NCBI GenBank assembly: GCA_947502645.1 | Contig: CANNAD010000003.1 | Location: 1-54,621, forward strand | Direction of reading: 5' to 3' | From: an uncultured Micrococcaceae bacterium | GTDB lineage: Bacteria; Actinomycetota; Actinomycetes; Actinomycetales; Micrococcaceae | DNA length: 54,621 nt | Shown here: positions 31,934 to 41,688 of the stretch, piece after piece | Numbering within the stretch: position 1 is the stretch's first letter | Layout of the letters: each line of letters opens with the position of its first letter | Translations under genes and position numbers: made by a program | Notes under the pieces: model-generated | The model's input: only the letters and a program-made list of their open reading frames with translations | Database searches by the model: none | What the model was told of the DNA's origin: nothing

Positions 31934-33458
31934 TGACGTGGAAGGGCTCCAGATCCGCTGCGAGACTCTCTTTCACCATCACGTCCAGCTTTGTACCCGC
32001 ATCAGTGTGTTCCAGTGAAATAATTTCGGCATCGGCCGAATGCAATCTACTGACGATGTCGCCGCGTTCATAGGGCACCATCAGGTGGAGGCGGACGGCT
32101 GGTCGGGGAATGGATGCGCTGATGGCTGCCGCAAGTTCCGCGATGCCCTCCCCCGTGCGTGCTGAAACAACAATGGTCCGTGATTCCTTGCTGCGGACCC
32201 TGTCGATAGTGAAGGGTTCCGCGGCGTCCGCCTTGTTCAGGACGATTATTTCGGGGATCTTTCTGGCGTCCACTTCTGCCAGGACAGCGCGTACGGCCGC
32301 GATCTGACCCTCCGGATCCGGGTGGGAAACGTCCACCACGTGAAGGATCAGATCTGCGTCCGCTATTTCTTCAAGCGTTGAGCGGAAGGCCTCGACCAAC
32401 TGCGTCGGCAAGGACCTGACGAACCCGACAGTATCGACGAGCGTGTATCCAAGGCCGTCGGGCGTTTCCGCCCTCCGCACGGTCGGATCCAGAGTCGCAA
32501 AAAGCGCGTTCTCCACCAAAACTCCGGCGCTCGTCAGCCTGTTCAACAGGGATGACTTGCCCGCGTTGGTGTAGCCGGCAATAGCCACAGAGGGCACGCC
32601 GTTCCGATGCCGATTGGACCGTTTCGTTTCGCGCGCGGGTTTCATCGCTGCGATCTCGCGGCGAAGTTTTGCCATTCGCGTGCGAATTTTGCGGCGGTCA
32701 AGTTCAATTTTCGTTTCACCAGGTCCCCTGGAGCCCATTCCCGCACCGGCTCCGCCGACCTGGCCGCCAGCCTGACGAGACATGGACTCGCCCCAGCCGC
32801 GCAATCGCGGAAGGAGGTACTCCAGCTGCGCCAACTCCACCTGGGCCTTGCCCTCACGACTTTGGGCATGCTGAGCAAAGATGTCCAGGATCAGCGCGGT
32901 CCGGTCGATGACCTTGACCTTGACGATGTCTTCGAGGGCACGTCGTTGTGAAGGTGCCAGCTCACTATCGACAATGACTGTATCCGCCCCGCACGCCTGC
33001 ACGACGTCCTTGAGCTCCTGGGCCTTGCCGGAGCCAAGAAAAGTACCTGGATCCGGCTTCAACCGCCGCTGGATGATCCGATCCAACACCTCGGAACCGG
33101 CAGTCTTGGCCAGTGCCGCAAGCTCGTCCAGAGAGTTCTCCGCATCAACTGCCGTCCCCTCAGTCCACAAGCCAGCCAACACCACCCTCTCCAGGCGGAG
33201 TTGGCGGTACTCGACCTCAGTGACGTCTTCCAGCTCGGTAGACAGACCTGCCACACGCCTCAGGGCGTTGCGTTCCTCAAGATCCTGCTGGGCGCCGTCG
33301 TACTCGGAACCCGCACCACGCGTTGTGACATCGTCAGGCGAAGACGTGCGAGGGGAATCTGCGGTATCTCTACCCAGAATGCGGTCGATAACCGCCTGAA
33401 GTTCTGCCGGCCCCAAGTTGTCCTGATCCGGGGTGGACTGATTGTCGTCGCTGGTCAT
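31926..33458 (-). CDS. hflX: Ribosome-associated GTPase HflX
   Basis: HflX rescues stalled or heat-damaged ribosomes and can confer antibiotic tolerance. The 510-residue protein has an N-terminal HflX domain (about 80-260, with GSGKAQELKDVVQACGADTV and RLRGWGESMSRQAGGQ), the linking helix, and a GTPase domain with GYTNAGKS at 295-302, DTVGF and NKAD. I chose ATG 33458 because AAGGAGAGC lies directly before it; the frame is open to 33527. The acidic, Ser/Thr-rich N-terminal tail is typical of actinobacteria. Confidence 0.93.
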   Translation of the reverse strand: MTSDDNQSTPDQDNLGPAELQAVIDRILGRDTADSPRTSSPDDVTTRGAGSEYDGAQQDLEERNALRRVAGLSTELEDVTEVEYRQLRLERVVLAGLWTEGTAVDAENSLDELAALAKTAGSEVLDRIIQRRLKPDPGTFLGSGKAQELKDVVQACGADTVIVDSELAPSQRRALEDIVKVKVIDRTALILDIFAQHAQSREGKAQVELAQLEYLLPRLRGWGESMSRQAGGQVGGAGAGMGSRGPGETKIELDRRKIRTRMAKLRREIAAMKPARETKRSNRHRNGVPSVAIAGYTNAGKSSLLNRLTSAGVLVENALFATLDPTVRRAETPDGLGYTLVDTVGFVRSLPTQLVEAFRSTLEEIADADLILHVVDVSHPDPEGQIAAVRAVLAEVDARKIPEIIVLNKADAAEPFTIDRVRSKESRTIVVSARTGEGIAELAAAISASIPRPAVRLHLMVPYERGDIVSRLHSADAEIISLEHTDAGTKLDVMVKESLAADLEPFHVNG

Positions 33459-33549
33459 GCTCTCCTTCAAAGAATCCTGGACCATCATTCTACCGGCGAG
33501 CACTGTCAAAATCAGTGTTTCGACCATGGTTCCACTATTCTGGCCTGTT

Positions 33550-34176
33550 ATGGACTCCCAACACTATTTCAGCGAGCAGCCGAGCGGAACAGCGACCCGG
33601 AGGCCCCTGAAGGTTGTACTGGACGGCAAGGAACGCCACGTCTACACAACGTCTGGAATTTTTAGCCCCGGAGGCATCGACAAAGGGACCGCAGTGCTTC
33701 TATCGGAGGTACCGGATCCCCCCGTCCGAGGAAATCTGCTCGATGTTGGGTGCGGGTGGGGCCCTCTGGCCCTGACCATGGCACTGAAATCTCCAGAAGC
33801 CACAGTGACGGCCGTGGACGTCAACGAACGAAGCGTGGCCCTGACATCGGACAACGCCAGGGAAATCGGTCTCGACAACGTATTCGCCTCAACCCCCGAG
33901 GACGTCGATTCCCACCTGACGTTCGACACAATCTGGTCCAATCCTCCCATCAGGATCGGCAAGGCAGAGCTCCATGCGCTACTTCTGAAGTGGCTGCCGC
34001 GGCTCACCCCCGGTGGAATCGCATGGCTTGTCGTACAGAAAAACCTGGGAGCAGATTCGTTACAACGCTGGCTGGCAGATGAGCTGGGCGACGGCTGGTC
34101 CGTGCTGCGCCACAGCAGCGTAAAGACTTTCCGGGTTCTGCAAGTCTCACGGGTCCAGGACCTGGCGCGGGGTTAG
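33550..34176 (+). CDS. RsmC-like class I methyltransferase
   Basis: This is a 208-residue SAM-dependent methyltransferase of the MTS family, to which 16S rRNA guanine methyltransferase RsmC belongs. It has the SAM loop LLDVGCGWGPLALTMA, motif post-I TAVDVNERSV and the catalytic NPPIR, the purine-methylating N-P-P motif. ATG 33550 begins HYFSEQPSG, as in homologues. There is no ribosome binding site, but TATTCT lies eight bases before the ATG, suggesting a leaderless mRNA. Its stop overlaps the convergent dapF stop by four bases. Confidence 0.83.
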   Translation: MDSQHYFSEQPSGTATRRPLKVVLDGKERHVYTTSGIFSPGGIDKGTAVLLSEVPDPPVRGNLLDVGCGWGPLALTMALKSPEATVTAVDVNERSVALTSDNAREIGLDNVFASTPEDVDSHLTFDTIWSNPPIRIGKAELHALLLKWLPRLTPGGIAWLVVQKNLGADSLQRWLADELGDGWSVLRHSSVKTFRVLQVSRVQDLARG

Positions 34177-35084
34177 CTCAGAACGCCCTCGGCCACGATG
34201 ACCGCCGGGCCTGAGAGCTCGACGTGCTCGCGTCCATCCGCTCCCGGGAAGAACCTCACCCCGACAACTCCTCCAGGAAGCTCAACCCGCCACTCATCCG
34301 GCGCCGTGTCTCCCGCCCAGAAGCGCGTGGCAGCAGCAGCCGCACAGGCGCCAGTTCCGCACGAGAGAGTCTCTCCGACTCCTCGTTCGTGGACGCGCAT
34401 CTCTAGCCGACCCACTCCGTTGTCCACCAGCGGCTCACCCGGAACCACATATTCAACATTTGTTCCGGACGGGGGAACAGGTTCTACTTTGGGCTGCACT
34501 GTCAGAACGGCTGCCTGCAACTCCAACGGGTTGGCAAGAGCCACCACTGTGTGCGGATTACCCATGCTCACGGACAATGCTGGGCGATCAACACTCAGTC
34601 CGACGGTGTCTACCAGAGAATCGGATGCCCGTGACGCCGCAAGTTCGGGGAACAGGAAGCTCCACGGTCCCATATCCACGGAGTACCCGTCCGGGCTTCG
34701 GGACACGGTCTTGAGACCGCCACGCGTTCCGATGTTCACGGGAGCCTCATCAAGGCCACCTATGAGGCCCTTCGTGATGAGGAAATGAACGAATACCCGG
34801 ACCCCGTTTCCGCACATCTCGGACAGTGAACCGTCTGCATTGCGGTAATCCATGAACCATTCTGCATCGGGATGTTCCTGCAGGATGGCCCTGCCTTCTG
34901 GCAAGGTTGACGAGCGCACGGCCAGAATCAGACCGTCAGCACCAATTCCGGTGTGACGCTGGCAGAGGGAAGCCACCTGTTGGGGAGTAAGGGACAATTG
35001 CGCGTCCGGGTCTGAGACAAGAATGAAGTCATTGCCGGTGCCGTGTCCTTTCGCGAAATTCAGGCATTCAGGAAGATCCGACAT
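34173..35084 (-). CDS. dapF: Diaminopimelate epimerase
   Basis: DapF makes meso-diaminopimelate for peptidoglycan and lysine. The 303-residue protein has the two catalytic cysteines, in YRNADGSLSEMCGNGVRVF and GETLSCGTGACAAAAA, and starts with the typical FAKGHGTGNDFILV. ATG 35084 lies six bases after the miaA stop and follows GTGAGA. The frame is open to 35177 but that part overlaps miaA. It is co-directional with miaB and miaA. Confidence 0.95.
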   Translation of the reverse strand: MSDLPECLNFAKGHGTGNDFILVSDPDAQLSLTPQQVASLCQRHTGIGADGLILAVRSSTLPEGRAILQEHPDAEWFMDYRNADGSLSEMCGNGVRVFVHFLITKGLIGGLDEAPVNIGTRGGLKTVSRSPDGYSVDMGPWSFLFPELAASRASDSLVDTVGLSVDRPALSVSMGNPHTVVALANPLELQAAVLTVQPKVEPVPPSGTNVEYVVPGEPLVDNGVGRLEMRVHERGVGETLSCGTGACAAAAATRFWAGDTAPDEWRVELPGGVVGVRFFPGADGREHVELSGPAVIVAEGVLS

Positions 35085-35089
35085 TGTTC

Positions 35090-36016
35090 TCACAGTTGCT
35101 GCCCTTCTCCACTCGTATATTCGCGCACCATTCCGGCCGCGATCCCCGCGCGCTCGGGATCCCGCCACGGGACCCACCGAATGCGGTCATCGCCGCGAAA
35201 CCATGTTCGCTGCCTGCGGGCCAGTTTACGTGTGGCCACCGTGGTTTCCTCAACTGCCGTTTCAACGCTTGCCTCGCCGTCCATCACGCGAAGAAATTGT
35301 GCATACCCCAGGGCACGGGAAGCGGTCTTGCCTGATCGAAGACCCATCGGCTCCAGCCGGCGAACCTCATCCAGCAGCCCCCTACGCTCCATCAGGGATG
35401 CCCGCTGGGCCAGGCTCGGGGCGAGTTCAGCGGACTCCGCCTGAAGACCGATCTGTATCGTCGGCTGTGCATACTCCCGTCGAGGCATGTACGAACTGAA
35501 TGGGCGCCCGGTAAGAACTTGCACTTCAAGGGCCCGAATAATGCGCCGCGCGTCGTACAGCCTCGCAGCAGACACTGGATCCACGGCCTCCAGCCGGGCC
35601 CTCATGGGTTCCAGACCAGTTCTTTCCATATCGGACTCGAGCTCTGCCCGAATGTCAGGATCTGTTCCGGGGAACTCCAGGATGTCCAATGCTGCTCGCA
35701 CATACAGCCCGGATCCCCCAACCAGGATCGGGTACCGCCCCCGCTGCCGAATATCATCGATGCACGCACGGGACTGCGACTGAAAGTCAGCGACGCTCGC
35801 CTCATCACTGACCTCCAGAATATCCAGAAGATGGTGCGGAACGCCGTCGCGTTCGCTCAGACTAAGTTTGGCCGTGCCGATATCCATGCCTCGGTAGAAC
35901 TGCATGGAATCCGCATTGATCACTTCCCCACCGAGTTCGTGGGCAAGGGTCAGCGCGAGCTCAGACTTTCCCGTTCCGGTCGGTCCGACGACGGCTATGA
36001 CGGGTAAATTATCCAC
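35090..36016 (-). CDS. miaA: tRNA dimethylallyltransferase
   Basis: MiaA adds the isopentenyl group to A37 of tRNAs reading codons that begin with U, the substrate for MiaB. The 308-residue protein has the P-loop [32 protein letters not shown], and the central [13 protein letters not shown]. The start is GTG at 36016, which overlaps the miaB stop by eight bases. The longer frame to 36151 overlaps miaB and adds unrelated residues. Confidence 0.94.
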   Translation of the reverse strand: MDNLPVIAVVGPTGTGKSELALTLAHELGGEVINADSMQFYRGMDIGTAKLSLSERDGVPHHLLDILEVSDEASVADFQSQSRACIDDIRQRGRYPILVGGSGLYVRAALDILEFPGTDPDIRAELESDMERTGLEPMRARLEAVDPVSAARLYDARRIIRALEVQVLTGRPFSSYMPRREYAQPTIQIGLQAESAELAPSLAQRASLMERRGLLDEVRRLEPMGLRSGKTASRALGYAQFLRVMDGEASVETAVEETTVATRKLARRQRTWFRGDDRIRWVPWRDPERAGIAAGMVREYTSGEGQQL

Positions 36017-37526
36017 GACGGGCAGGTAGCGAGGGCATTCCGAGGGAAACGCCCTTACCGGGAGCTCCAGGCGCCGGCGCACCGCAGGAATCCGCCTGTG
36101 CACGGTCCCATGCGTCGCCCGCCCGGGAGCGCCGGACGCTGTAATCTGCATCCGAGGCAGGATCGGCGATCAGGTGGAAAGAGGCAGCCTCTGTCACCGT
36201 TACGGTCACCACGTCTCCAGGACGCGGCACCTCTTGACCCTGGGGAACCGAGAAATGAACCAGCCGCTGGTCCCGCGACCGGCCCGAAAGCCGACCTGTT
36301 TCATCGGACTTCCGCCCTGACCCGGCTGTCACCATGATTTCGACGATGCGCCCGACCTGCTGGGCGTTCTCCTCAGCCGCGATGCGGTCCTGCAGCGCTG
36401 TGAGCCTCTCGAATCGCTCCTGCACCACTGCCTTGGGCAACTGGTCAGGCAGGTCAGCCGCCGGTGTACCCGGGCGGGCCGAGTACTGGAACGTAAACGC
36501 GGTCGCAAAACGCGACTGTTCGACGACGTCGAGCGTTGCCTGAAAGTCCTCTTCCGTCTCGCCGGGAAAACCGACGATGATGTCAGTGGAAATGGCCGCA
36601 TCGGGCATCCGTTCCCGAACCCTGTCCAGGATGCCCAGGAATTTCTTGGACCTGTACGACCGGCGCATATCCTTGAGCACCTTGTCTGATCCCGACTGCA
36701 GCGGCATATGAAGCTGCGGCATGACATTGTGGGTTTCCGCCATAGCGTCAATGACATCGTCCGTAAAAGCTGCCGGATGGGGACTTGTGAACCGAACCCG
36801 TTCCAGTCCTTCGATCTCACCGCACGCCCGAAGCAGCTTTCCAAACGCCTGCCGGTCGCCAAATTCCACGCCGTATGAATTCACATTCTGGCCCAGAAGC
36901 GTCACTTCGATAGCGCCGTCGTCCACCAGCGCCTGAATCTCCGCCAGAATCTCACCTGGCCGCCGGTCACGTTCCTTCCCCCGGAGGGAGGGAACGATAC
37001 AAAAAGTGCACGTGTTGTTGCAGCCGACGGAGATGGAGACCCAGCCCGAATAGACTGCATCGCGCTTGGTGGGCAATGTCGAGGGAAAGACGTCGAGAGA
37101 TTCCAGGATTTCCAGCTGGGCTTCGTTATTGTGACGCGCGCGTTCCAACAACGCTGGCAACGACCCAATATTGTGCGTCCCAAAGACTGCGTCCACCCAC
37201 GGCGCCTTGCGTAGGATCGTCTCCCTGTCCTTCTGAGCCAGACAGCCGCCAACGGCAATCTGCATCCCGGGACGGTCCGCTTTCACCGAGGCCAGCATCC
37301 CGAGATTTCCGTAAAGTTTGTTGTCCGCATTTTCACGCACGGCGCACGTATTGAGCACGACGACGTCGGCCTGTTCGTCTCCGGCAGGCGTATAACCAGC
37401 TTCCTCCATGAGCCCAGCGAGACGCTCGGAATCATGGACGTTCATCTGGCAGCCGAACGTGCGCACGTGATAGGTACGCTCAGTATCGGCCAGGGGCGAT
37501 TCAGGGACAGGAATGGTCAAACTCAC
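36009..37526 (-). CDS. miaB: tRNA 2-methylthio-N6-dimethylallyladenosine synthase
   Basis: MiaB is a radical-SAM enzyme that adds a methylthio group to i6A37. The 505-residue protein has three N-terminal cluster cysteines ([17 protein letters not shown]), the radical-SAM CXXXCXXC in [10 protein letters not shown] and a C-terminal TRAM domain (about 380-460). A tail of about 45 residues beyond the TRAM domain is rich in Ala, Gly, Arg and Pro. It directly precedes miaA, so the two modification steps are made together. Confidence 0.95.
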   Translation of the reverse strand: MSLTIPVPESPLADTERTYHVRTFGCQMNVHDSERLAGLMEEAGYTPAGDEQADVVVLNTCAVRENADNKLYGNLGMLASVKADRPGMQIAVGGCLAQKDRETILRKAPWVDAVFGTHNIGSLPALLERARHNNEAQLEILESLDVFPSTLPTKRDAVYSGWVSISVGCNNTCTFCIVPSLRGKERDRRPGEILAEIQALVDDGAIEVTLLGQNVNSYGVEFGDRQAFGKLLRACGEIEGLERVRFTSPHPAAFTDDVIDAMAETHNVMPQLHMPLQSGSDKVLKDMRRSYRSKKFLGILDRVRERMPDAAISTDIIVGFPGETEEDFQATLDVVEQSRFATAFTFQYSARPGTPAADLPDQLPKAVVQERFERLTALQDRIAAEENAQQVGRIVEIMVTAGSGRKSDETGRLSGRSRDQRLVHFSVPQGQEVPRPGDVVTVTVTEAASFHLIADPASDADYSVRRSRAGDAWDRAQADSCGAPAPGAPGKGVSLGMPSLPARRG

Positions 37527-37569
37527 CTGTCAAGGATAAGACCTACGCGCGGATGCACCACAATCCGGA

Positions 37570-38916
37570 TCAATACCACCCGCGGTTCTCTGAATGGTCC
37601 CATGCTGCGCAAGGGCTCCCGTACCGACCAGCGATATAACCGAGACCCCAGTTAATCTGTGTTCTGAAATTTGTGCGCCAGTCGGCACCAGCGGACTGCA
37701 TCTTCGATCCCGGATATGCCTGGGGAATCCCATAGGCCCCGCTGTACGGGTTCTGAGCGCTGGTGCGCCAGCCGGATTCACGGTTCCACAGGTTGACCAG
37801 ACAGCGGAATTCGCTGGTGTCCCAGCCAAAGGACGCCATTCGTGACTGCGCGTAGGCCTGGGCAGCCGCGGGATCATCCACAACGACGGGCTCCGGAGCC
37901 GGCGGGGGCGACGGTACTGGGGCGGGCTGCGGCGGCTGCGGAGTCGGCACAGGGGCAGGCTCGGGCGGAGTCGGAAGCTGCGGCGCAGGCTGCGGCGCCG
38001 GAACTCCCGGCTCGTCGGAGCCGGGATTTCCTGGTGTGGGGGCCGGTCGCGGTGCAGGCGGCGGCACCGGTGAAGTGGGTGCGGCGTCGTCCTGCTGGCC
38101 GCCATCGTTACGTGCTGCCTCGCGGGCTGCTTCCTGCTGCTGACGATATGCCTCCTGAGCAGCGAGACCGTTGATTCGCGCTTGTTCAAGTTCCGCCGTA
38201 GTGCCTTTGAGTTCAGCGAGTTGGGCGAAAAGCAGAGCACTCGTCTTTTCCTGTTCGGCAACTGCCCTGCGGGCCCGATGATCCGCAGACTCAGCGGTCT
38301 CAAGCGCCTCCTCGGTCTCTTCACCCTGCTCCGCGACGGCCTCCTGAACGGCGAGCTGCTGTTCCTTCAAGGATCGGGCAACGCTTTCTGCCGCCCTGGA
38401 GTCAGCGTAGAGCGCATTCGTACGTCCACCGACAATGTTGGTCATGGCCAGCCGGTTGGCCGCTTCCACTGCATGGTCCGCGTCAAGGAGCAGTAACACC
38501 TCAGGACTGGTTGAGCCGGTCTTGTATGCCTGAGCGGCAATCCCACCCGCCCGATGCTTCAGTTCCTCGGAAGTACGGACCGCATTTTCGTACTTCTCGT
38601 CCAGAAGAAGAAGCCTGCGCTTGCCCGACTCGAAAGCCGCGACCGCTTCACGGTGGGCTGATTCAGCCTGCACAGCCTTGTCCCCGGCACTGCCCGCCTG
38701 TTGTCTGAGATCACCAAGGAGACGCTCTACCTCTGAGATCCTCTCGGCAGTAGCCGACTCGTTGCCTTTGGCCGCCCGAATTTCGTCCCACGTAGGGATT
38801 TCAGAACCCGCAGCGGGCGCCCCAGCACCCAGAAGGGAGGCCAGCATAGTGGCAGCAACACAGTGGACGACGGCGACACGCCGCAATCTCTTCAACTTCA
38901 GGCTCAACTTGATCAT
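37570..38916 (-). CDS. Secreted coiled-coil protein with lysozyme-like C-terminal domain
   Basis: This is a 448-residue cell-wall protein. It has a basic N-terminus and a signal-like hydrophobic stretch (about 12-35, VAVVHCVAATMLASLLGAGA). A long helical, probably coiled-coil region follows (about 45-270), then a Pro-rich segment (about 285-350) with repeated PAP/PQP. The C-terminal domain of about 90 residues has FRCLVNLWNRESGWRTSAQN, YGIPQAYPGSKMQSAG and GLGYIAGRYGSPCAAW. This resembles transglycosylase/aggregation-promoting-factor domains, with the catalytic glutamate expected in NRESGW. A role in peptidoglycan remodelling is inferred. Confidence 0.8.
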   Translation of the reverse strand: MIKLSLKLKRLRRVAVVHCVAATMLASLLGAGAPAAGSEIPTWDEIRAAKGNESATAERISEVERLLGDLRQQAGSAGDKAVQAESAHREAVAAFESGKRRLLLLDEKYENAVRTSEELKHRAGGIAAQAYKTGSTSPEVLLLLDADHAVEAANRLAMTNIVGGRTNALYADSRAAESVARSLKEQQLAVQEAVAEQGEETEEALETAESADHRARRAVAEQEKTSALLFAQLAELKGTTAELEQARINGLAAQEAYRQQQEAAREAARNDGGQQDDAAPTSPVPPPAPRPAPTPGNPGSDEPGVPAPQPAPQLPTPPEPAPVPTPQPPQPAPVPSPPPAPEPVVVDDPAAAQAYAQSRMASFGWDTSEFRCLVNLWNRESGWRTSAQNPYSGAYGIPQAYPGSKMQSAGADWRTNFRTQINWGLGYIAGRYGSPCAAWDHSENRGWY

Positions 38917-38961
38917 AACGACGATCAGACTACAGCCAGAATCAGTCAACGACCAGCCCGG

Positions 38962-39543
38962 CTACTGCGGCCAGTCCGACGACGACTCAGCAGGATCCTC
39001 GTACACAGCCTCGCACTCGTCCGCGACGAGCCTGAACGCAAGACCCGCGCTGTACCCCTTTCGTCCGAGCATGCTGACAAGCCGCCGCACCGTTTTATCT
39101 CGACCGCCGCGATCCTGGGCGCTGAAGTTGGAAGGCATCTTGCGTCGGATAAGTTGACGCGCGTGCTCGAGTTCATCCTCTTCAGAAAGCTGCTCCAGAG
39201 CACCTTCGATGTACTCGGCGGGAACTCCCTTTTCAGCAAGTTCCCGCCGTAACGCGCTACGCGACAGCGATTTGGTCCTGGAGCGGCTATCGACCCAGAG
39301 GCGGGCAAAAGCAGAGTCATCGATGAGCCCAATCTCTTCAAAGTAGCTCAGCAACGGGTCCGCTATATCCTCGGGGACGTCGCTATCCACGAGTTTCTGC
39401 TCGAGTTGCCACCGCGTTTTTGGCGCCGTCGACAGCTGACGGAGCAGCAGCGAACGTGCCCGCTGTTCTGGAGAAACCGTAGAGCCATCACCGCCGCTAT
39501 CAGCTGCTCGGGACTTACCTTTGCCTGATGCGAAGGCAGCCAT
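38962..39543 (-). CDS. recX: RecA regulatory protein RecX
   Basis: RecX dampens RecA filament growth. The 193-residue protein has the three-helix repeats of the family: ARSLLLRQLSTAPKTRWQLEQKL, FARLWVDSRSRTKSLSRSALRRELAEKG and HARQLIRRKMPS. An unrelated basic N-terminal tail of about 25 residues comes first. It begins three bases after the recA stop, so it shares the recA promoters. Confidence 0.92.
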   Translation of the reverse strand: MAAFASGKGKSRAADSGGDGSTVSPEQRARSLLLRQLSTAPKTRWQLEQKLVDSDVPEDIADPLLSYFEEIGLIDDSAFARLWVDSRSRTKSLSRSALRRELAEKGVPAEYIEGALEQLSEEDELEHARQLIRRKMPSNFSAQDRGGRDKTVRRLVSMLGRKGYSAGLAFRLVADECEAVYEDPAESSSDWPQ

Positions 39544-39546
39544 GGA

Positions 39547-40605
39547 TTAGGTCGTGTCGCCGCCGACGGCCTTGAGCTTCGGCGCATCTCCGGCGTCATC
39601 CGTTGGAGGAACCCCGATACCCATTTTTTCCTTGATGCGGCGTTCGAGTTCATCTGCCAGATCCGGGTTGTCACGCAGGAACGTCCGCGCATTTTCTTTA
39701 CCCTGACCGAGTTGGTCGCCATCGTAGGTAAACCAGGCGCCCGACTTCTTGACGAAGCCCTGTTCAACACCTACGTCGATCAGGCCTCCCTCACGGGAGA
39801 TGCCCTGCCCATAGATGATGTCGAACTCGGCCTGCTTGAACGGCGGAGCCATCTTGTTCTTCACAATCTTTGCGCGGGTACGGTTACCCACGGCGTCCGC
39901 ACCCTGCTTAAGGGTCTCAATCCTACGAACATCGATTCGCACCGAAGCGTAGAACTTCAGCGCTTTACCACCGGTTGTTGTCTCCGGGCTGCCGAAGAAG
40001 ACACCGATCTTTTCGCGCAACTGGTTGATGAAGATCGCAGTGGTCTTGGACTGGTTCAAGCGACCGGTGATTTTCCTCAGCGCCTGGCTCATCAGCCGGG
40101 CCTGCAAGCCAACGTGGCTGTCGCCCATGTCACCTTCAATTTCAGCGCGGGGAACAAGTGCTGCAACGGAGTCAATGACAACAATGTCCAACGAACCTGA
40201 TCCGATGAGCATGTCCATAATTTCCAGGGCCTGCTCGCCTGTGTCCGGCTGAGAAACCAGAAGTGCGTCGGTATCCACACCAAGCTTCTTGGCATATTCC
40301 GGGTCCAGGGCATGCTCCGCGTCAATGAACGCCGCAATGCCGCCGTTGCGCTGTGCGTTGGCCACCGCATGCAATGCGACGGTTGTTTTACCGGACGATT
40401 CAGGACCGTAGATTTCTACCACGCGGCCCCGAGGAAGCCCGCCAATGCCAAGGGCAACATCCAGTGCTATTGAGCCGGTGGGAATGGTCTCGACAGGCGC
40501 CCGGACATCATCCCCCAGCCGCATGACGGATCCCTTGCCGTACTGCTTGTCGATCTGCGCCAATGCCGCTTCGAGAGCCTTCGCTCGATCTGCCTGCGTT
40601 GCCAT
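39547..40605 (-). CDS. recA: Recombinase RecA
   Basis: RecA forms filaments on single-stranded DNA, drives strand exchange and triggers LexA self-cleavage. The 352-residue protein has Walker A GPESSGKT at 67-74, the Walker B aspartate in [11 protein letters not shown], loop L1 [17 protein letters not shown] and loop L2 [20 protein letters not shown]. No intein is present. Two control elements lie upstream: a LexA box at 40761-40774 and a RecA-NDp-type promoter at 40660-40682. Confidence 0.98.
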   Translation of the reverse strand: MATQADRAKALEAALAQIDKQYGKGSVMRLGDDVRAPVETIPTGSIALDVALGIGGLPRGRVVEIYGPESSGKTTVALHAVANAQRNGGIAAFIDAEHALDPEYAKKLGVDTDALLVSQPDTGEQALEIMDMLIGSGSLDIVVIDSVAALVPRAEIEGDMGDSHVGLQARLMSQALRKITGRLNQSKTTAIFINQLREKIGVFFGSPETTTGGKALKFYASVRIDVRRIETLKQGADAVGNRTRAKIVKNKMAPPFKQAEFDIIYGQGISREGGLIDVGVEQGFVKKSGAWFTYDGDQLGQGKENARTFLRDNPDLADELERRIKEKMGIGVPPTDDAGDAPKLKAVGGDTT

Positions 40606-40659
40606 GTCTCACCTCATGTCTACTTGGGCCCGTGATGGCCCGTTGATGTTCTCAGTCAG

Positions 40660-40682
40660 ACGGTAGTCGCCGGGACTGACAA
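40660..40682 (-). promoter_or_regulatory. RecA-NDp (PafBC-type) promoter of recA
   Basis: On the minus strand TTGTCAGTC (40674-40682), eight bases and TACCGT (40660-40665) match the actinobacterial DNA-damage promoter consensus tTGTCRGtg-N8-TANNNT. This is the LexA-independent motif, known to be activated by PafBC. Transcription would begin near 40652, about 47 bases before the recA start. Confidence 0.65.
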
Positions 40683-40746
40683 AATCTCCTCCGGGTCCGT
40701 CATTGTGGACAACTCGGGCCGGCACCTCTGTGGACCCTCGCCTCCG

Positions 40747-40776
40747 AGTGTACCGACATCCGAACACCTGTTCGAA
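40747..40776 (-). promoter_or_regulatory. LexA-controlled distal promoter of recA
   Basis: CGAACACCTGTTCG at 40761-40774 is a strong SOS box (arms CGAACA/TGTTCG perfect). It overlaps the expected -35 (TTCGAA, 40771-40776) of a promoter whose -10 is TACACT (40747-40752). LexA binding would therefore occlude the polymerase. Confidence 0.75.
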
Positions 40777-40821
40777 TAACTTCGGCGGTGTGTCCCCGAT
40801 CCTTCCGCGGCCTGGACGCGT

Positions 40822-41043
40822 TCACGAGGTCGGTTTAATGTCTCTACCCAGTCGGCGCGCCGGGGGAACATCCTGCATTTCGCAGATCGCCAACCACACG
40901 CGGCGCGGATCTTCGCCAGCTTTCAGCGCAGATTCTGCACTGACTCCTCCAAGTTCGGCAAGCACCAGGCTCCGGGCGAGAACCCTCGAATAACCCGCTC
41001 CGAACTCGTCATCCATAAGCTCCCAGAATTTACTTGTTCTCAC
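40822..41043 (-). CDS. DUF3046 protein
   Basis: This is a 73-residue soluble protein with the DUF3046 signature: KFWELMDDEFGAGYSRVLARSLVL, then GGVSAESALKAGEDPRRVWLAICEMQDVP. It is a short helical protein found next to recA in actinobacteria; the function is unknown to me. It lies upstream of the recA promoter region and reads in the same direction. Its ATG at 41043 opens a complete family-length protein. Confidence 0.85.
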   Translation of the reverse strand: MRTSKFWELMDDEFGAGYSRVLARSLVLAELGGVSAESALKAGEDPRRVWLAICEMQDVPPARRLGRDIKPTS

Positions 41044-41152
41044 AGTTCAATGCTCTCACGACTGATCGATCCGGGAACCGCCCAGCGGGTACGGTGCTGG
41101 ACCAATGAGAGCACCAGATGTGAAGCCCCACACACTCCCCTAGAATGACTCC

Positions 41153-41629
41153 ATGATCGAACAAGGCGCGGACGCGGTGGAGGGTGCTGCTGATGCAGCC
41201 ATTAAGGCATTGGAACAGCAGCTGAGTATTCTCTGGCGCCGCGCGCGCTCGAATTCACACAAGGTTGCACGCCGTGTCCACCCGGATATGGAGCCCGCGG
41301 CCTACGGCCTGCTGGTGATCCTGCAGCGAACAGGAGCGATGCGGCTCACCGACCTCGCCTCCGACGTCGGAATCGGCAAGCCGTCAGTGAGCCGACAGAT
41401 CACCATGCTGGAACAACTCGGACTGGTGCAGAAAGCAGCTGACCCTCAAGACGGGCGCGCTCAGAGCATCAGCCTGACGCCGCTTGGTGCAGACCGGCTG
41501 GCTACAGCGCAGTCCGGCCGTAAGGATGCGTTCCGTCATCTGATGGAGGACTGGTCCACGGCAGATATTCGCGATCTCGCCCGGTTGTTGGATCAACTCA
41601 ACGAGACGTACACCCGCGACAACTACTGA
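41153..41629 (+). CDS. MarR family transcriptional regulator
   Basis: This is a 158-residue winged-helix regulator. The DNA-binding domain (about 60-125) reads GAMRLTDLASDVGIGKPSVSRQITMLEQLGLV, with the wing DPQDGRAQSISLTPLGADRL. Helices at both ends form the dimer interface. Most MarR proteins are repressors released by a small phenolic or oxidant ligand; the ligand and targets here are unknown. No transporter or enzyme gene is paired with it. It is divergent from DUF3046 and converges on the ClgR gene. Confidence 0.85.
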   Translation: MIEQGADAVEGAADAAIKALEQQLSILWRRARSNSHKVARRVHPDMEPAAYGLLVILQRTGAMRLTDLASDVGIGKPSVSRQITMLEQLGLVQKAADPQDGRAQSISLTPLGADRLATAQSGRKDAFRHLMEDWSTADIRDLARLLDQLNETYTRDNY

Positions 41630-41647
41630 GAGCGGAACAATGAAAAG

Positions 41648-41674
41648 GGGCCCGCAGAAATATTCTGCGGGCCC
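41648..41674. terminator. Terminator between the MarR and ClgR genes
   Basis: An 11-base perfect stem, GGGCCCGCAGA with TCTGCGGGCCC, closes a five-base loop. On the minus strand it is followed by CTTTTC, so it mainly serves the ClgR gene, though it could stop transcription both ways. Confidence 0.75.
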
Positions 41675-41688
41675 ACTACATCACTGAC

